From Myxococcales bacterium (GTDB taxonomy: Bacteria > Myxococcota > Myxococcia > Myxococcales > Anaeromyxobacteraceae), in contig JAJXSQ010000150.1 of NCBI GenBank assembly GCA_021784495.1, forward strand, positions 1 to 5,875: a stretch of 5,875 nucleotides of DNA, read 5' to 3'. Position numbers and translations under genes: made by a program. Positions 4,834 through 5,875 of the stretch are shown one piece after another (position 1 is the first letter of the stretch; every line of letters starts with the position of its first letter). The notes under the pieces are model-generated. The model was not told the DNA's origin, searched no databases, and worked only from the letters and a program-made list of their open reading frames with translations.

Positions 4834-5875
4834 ATGATCGAGTACACGGATCGGTCGGACGCGGCGAAGATCAAGGTCATCGGCGTCGGCGGCGGGGGCG
4901 GCAACGCCCTCAACACGATGGTCGCGGCCGGGCTGGAGGGCGTGGAGTTCATCGCCGCCAACACCGACCGGCAGGCGCTGGCGGCGAACCGCGCCGCCCA
5001 CAAGCTGCCGCTCGGCCAGAGCACCTCGCGGGGGCTCGGCGCCGGGGCGAACCCGGAGGTGGGGCGGCAGGCCGCCCTGGAGGCGCGCGAGCAGCTCCTC
5101 GAGGCGCTGCAGGGCGCCGACATGGTCTTCGTCACCGCCGGGATGGGCGGCGGGACCGGCACCGGGGGCGCGCCGGTGGTCGCCGACCTCGCCCGCCAGG
5201 TCGGCGCCCTCACCGTGGGGGTGGTCACCAAGCCCTTCGTCTTCGAGGGGAACCGGCGGCGGAAGCAGGCCGAGGCCGGGATCGCCGAGTTGAAGGCGGC
5301 GGTCGACACGCTCATCGTGATCCCGAACCAGCGCCTCCTCGCCGGCGCCGGCGAGGACCTGGCCCTCACCGACGCCTTCAAGCGGGCCGACGAGGTGCTG
5401 CTCCACGCCGTCCAGGGGATCAGCGACCTCATCAAGGTGAACGGGATCGTCAACGTCGACTTCGCCGACGTGCGGACCATCATGGCCTCGCAGGGGCTGG
5501 CGCTCATGGGCACCGGCCGGAGCGCCGGACCGAACCGGGCCACCGAGGCGATGCAGGCGGCCATCGGCTCGCCGCTCCTCGAGGACGTCTCGCTCGACGG
5601 CGCCACCGGCCTCCTGGTCAACATCACCGGCGGGGCCGGCCTGACCCTCCGCGAGGTGGACGCCGCGGTCTCGATGGCCCAGGCCGCGGCCGATCCCGAC
5701 GCGAACATCATCTTCGGCTCGGTGATCGACGAGCGGCTCGGCGACGAGGTCACCATCACCGTGATCGCGACCGGCTTCGCCCCGCGCGACGGCGAGCGCC
5801 GCGCCGGCCCCGGCCGGAGCTTCTCGGTCGCCCCGGCCCCGGCGGCGGTCGCGATCCTGCCCGCCCCCGCGCCGT
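4834..5875 (+). CDS. ftsZ: Cell division protein FtsZ (tubulin-like GTPase), C-terminus cut by window edge
   Basis: FtsZ polymerises with GTP into the cytokinetic ring at midcell. The frame opens at ATG 4834, 17 nt after the ftsA stop, with only a weak GGGGGCGAG purine stretch before it, so translational coupling to ftsA is plausible. It runs open to the window end (347 residues). The N-terminal IKVIGVGGGGGNA (13-25) and the tubulin signature GGGTGTG (105-111) bind GTP. The T7 synergy loop NVDFAD (207-212) supplies the aspartates (D209, D212) that activate hydrolysis in the next subunit; the numbering is the same as in E. coli. The globular core ends near residue 315 (VTITVIATGF). A Pro/Ala-rich linker begins at about 322 and is cut off, so the C-terminal conserved peptide that binds FtsA cannot be seen. 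Residue 112 is Gly where E. coli has Ala, a mild substitution. Confidence 0.98.
   Translation, partial: MIEYTDRSDAAKIKVIGVGGGGGNALNTMVAAGLEGVEFIAANTDRQALAANRAAHKLPLGQSTSRGLGAGANPEVGRQAALEAREQLLEALQGADMVFVTAGMGGGTGTGGAPVVADLARQVGALTVGVVTKPFVFEGNRRRKQAEAGIAELKAAVDTLIVIPNQRLLAGAGEDLALTDAFKRADEVLLHAVQGISDLIKVNGIVNVDFADVRTIMASQGLALMGTGRSAGPNRATEAMQAAIGSPLLEDVSLDGATGLLVNITGGAGLTLREVDAAVSMAQAAADPDANIIFGSVIDERLGDEVTITVIATGFAPRDGERRAGPGRSFSVAPAPAAVAILPAPAP

Noticed and set aside
4776..5759. Long minus-strand open frame opposite ftsZ.
   Set aside because: The sense strand encodes canonical FtsZ. The antisense product is Ser/Ala/Arg-rich and has no domain.

Overview
This window is very GC-rich, with G or C at most third codon positions. 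It looks like the chromosome of a delta-proteobacterial lineage, most likely Myxococcota and possibly Anaeromyxobacter-like. That assignment is an inference from base composition, multiheme cytochromes of the doubled-CXXCH type, and the style of the FtsA and FtsZ proteins. No 16S or other decisive marker is present. No tRNA, rRNA, insertion sequence, CRISPR array or phage gene was seen.

The layout is two divergent blocks. On the minus strand, reading leftwards from 2420, are: a small triheme c-type cytochrome (2420-2085); a large c-type cytochrome with nine canonical CXXCH sites and one CX3CH site (1942-857); and, 9 nt further on, an exported thioredoxin-fold/TPR protein (from 847 and running off the left edge). 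Each has an N-terminal export signal, so the block appears to make a periplasmic or outer-surface electron-transfer module. The triheme protein is a stand-alone homologue of the first three-heme module of the decaheme protein.

On the plus strand, reading rightwards from 2671, are the division genes ftsQ (2671-3537), ftsA (3587-4816) and ftsZ (4834 to beyond the right edge), in the standard order and tightly packed. FtsQ is the periplasmic POTRA protein of the divisome, FtsZ is the tubulin-like GTPase that forms the ring, and FtsA is the actin-like ATPase that tethers FtsZ to the membrane. All visible catalytic and binding motifs are intact.

The two blocks are separated by about 250 bp (2421-2670) without a convincing gene. 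This stretch must hold the start signals for both directions and contains several GC-rich palindromes, one directly in front of the ftsQ ribosome binding site. In many bacteria ftsQ is preceded by mur/ddl genes of the division and cell-wall cluster; here it is preceded by oppositely oriented cytochrome genes.

The division genes are ordinary. The most interesting material is the cytochrome block: the module relationship between the two cytochromes, the CX3CH heme site, and a redoxin-like partner that lacks the catalytic CXXC. I do not see firm evidence for a wholly new system.
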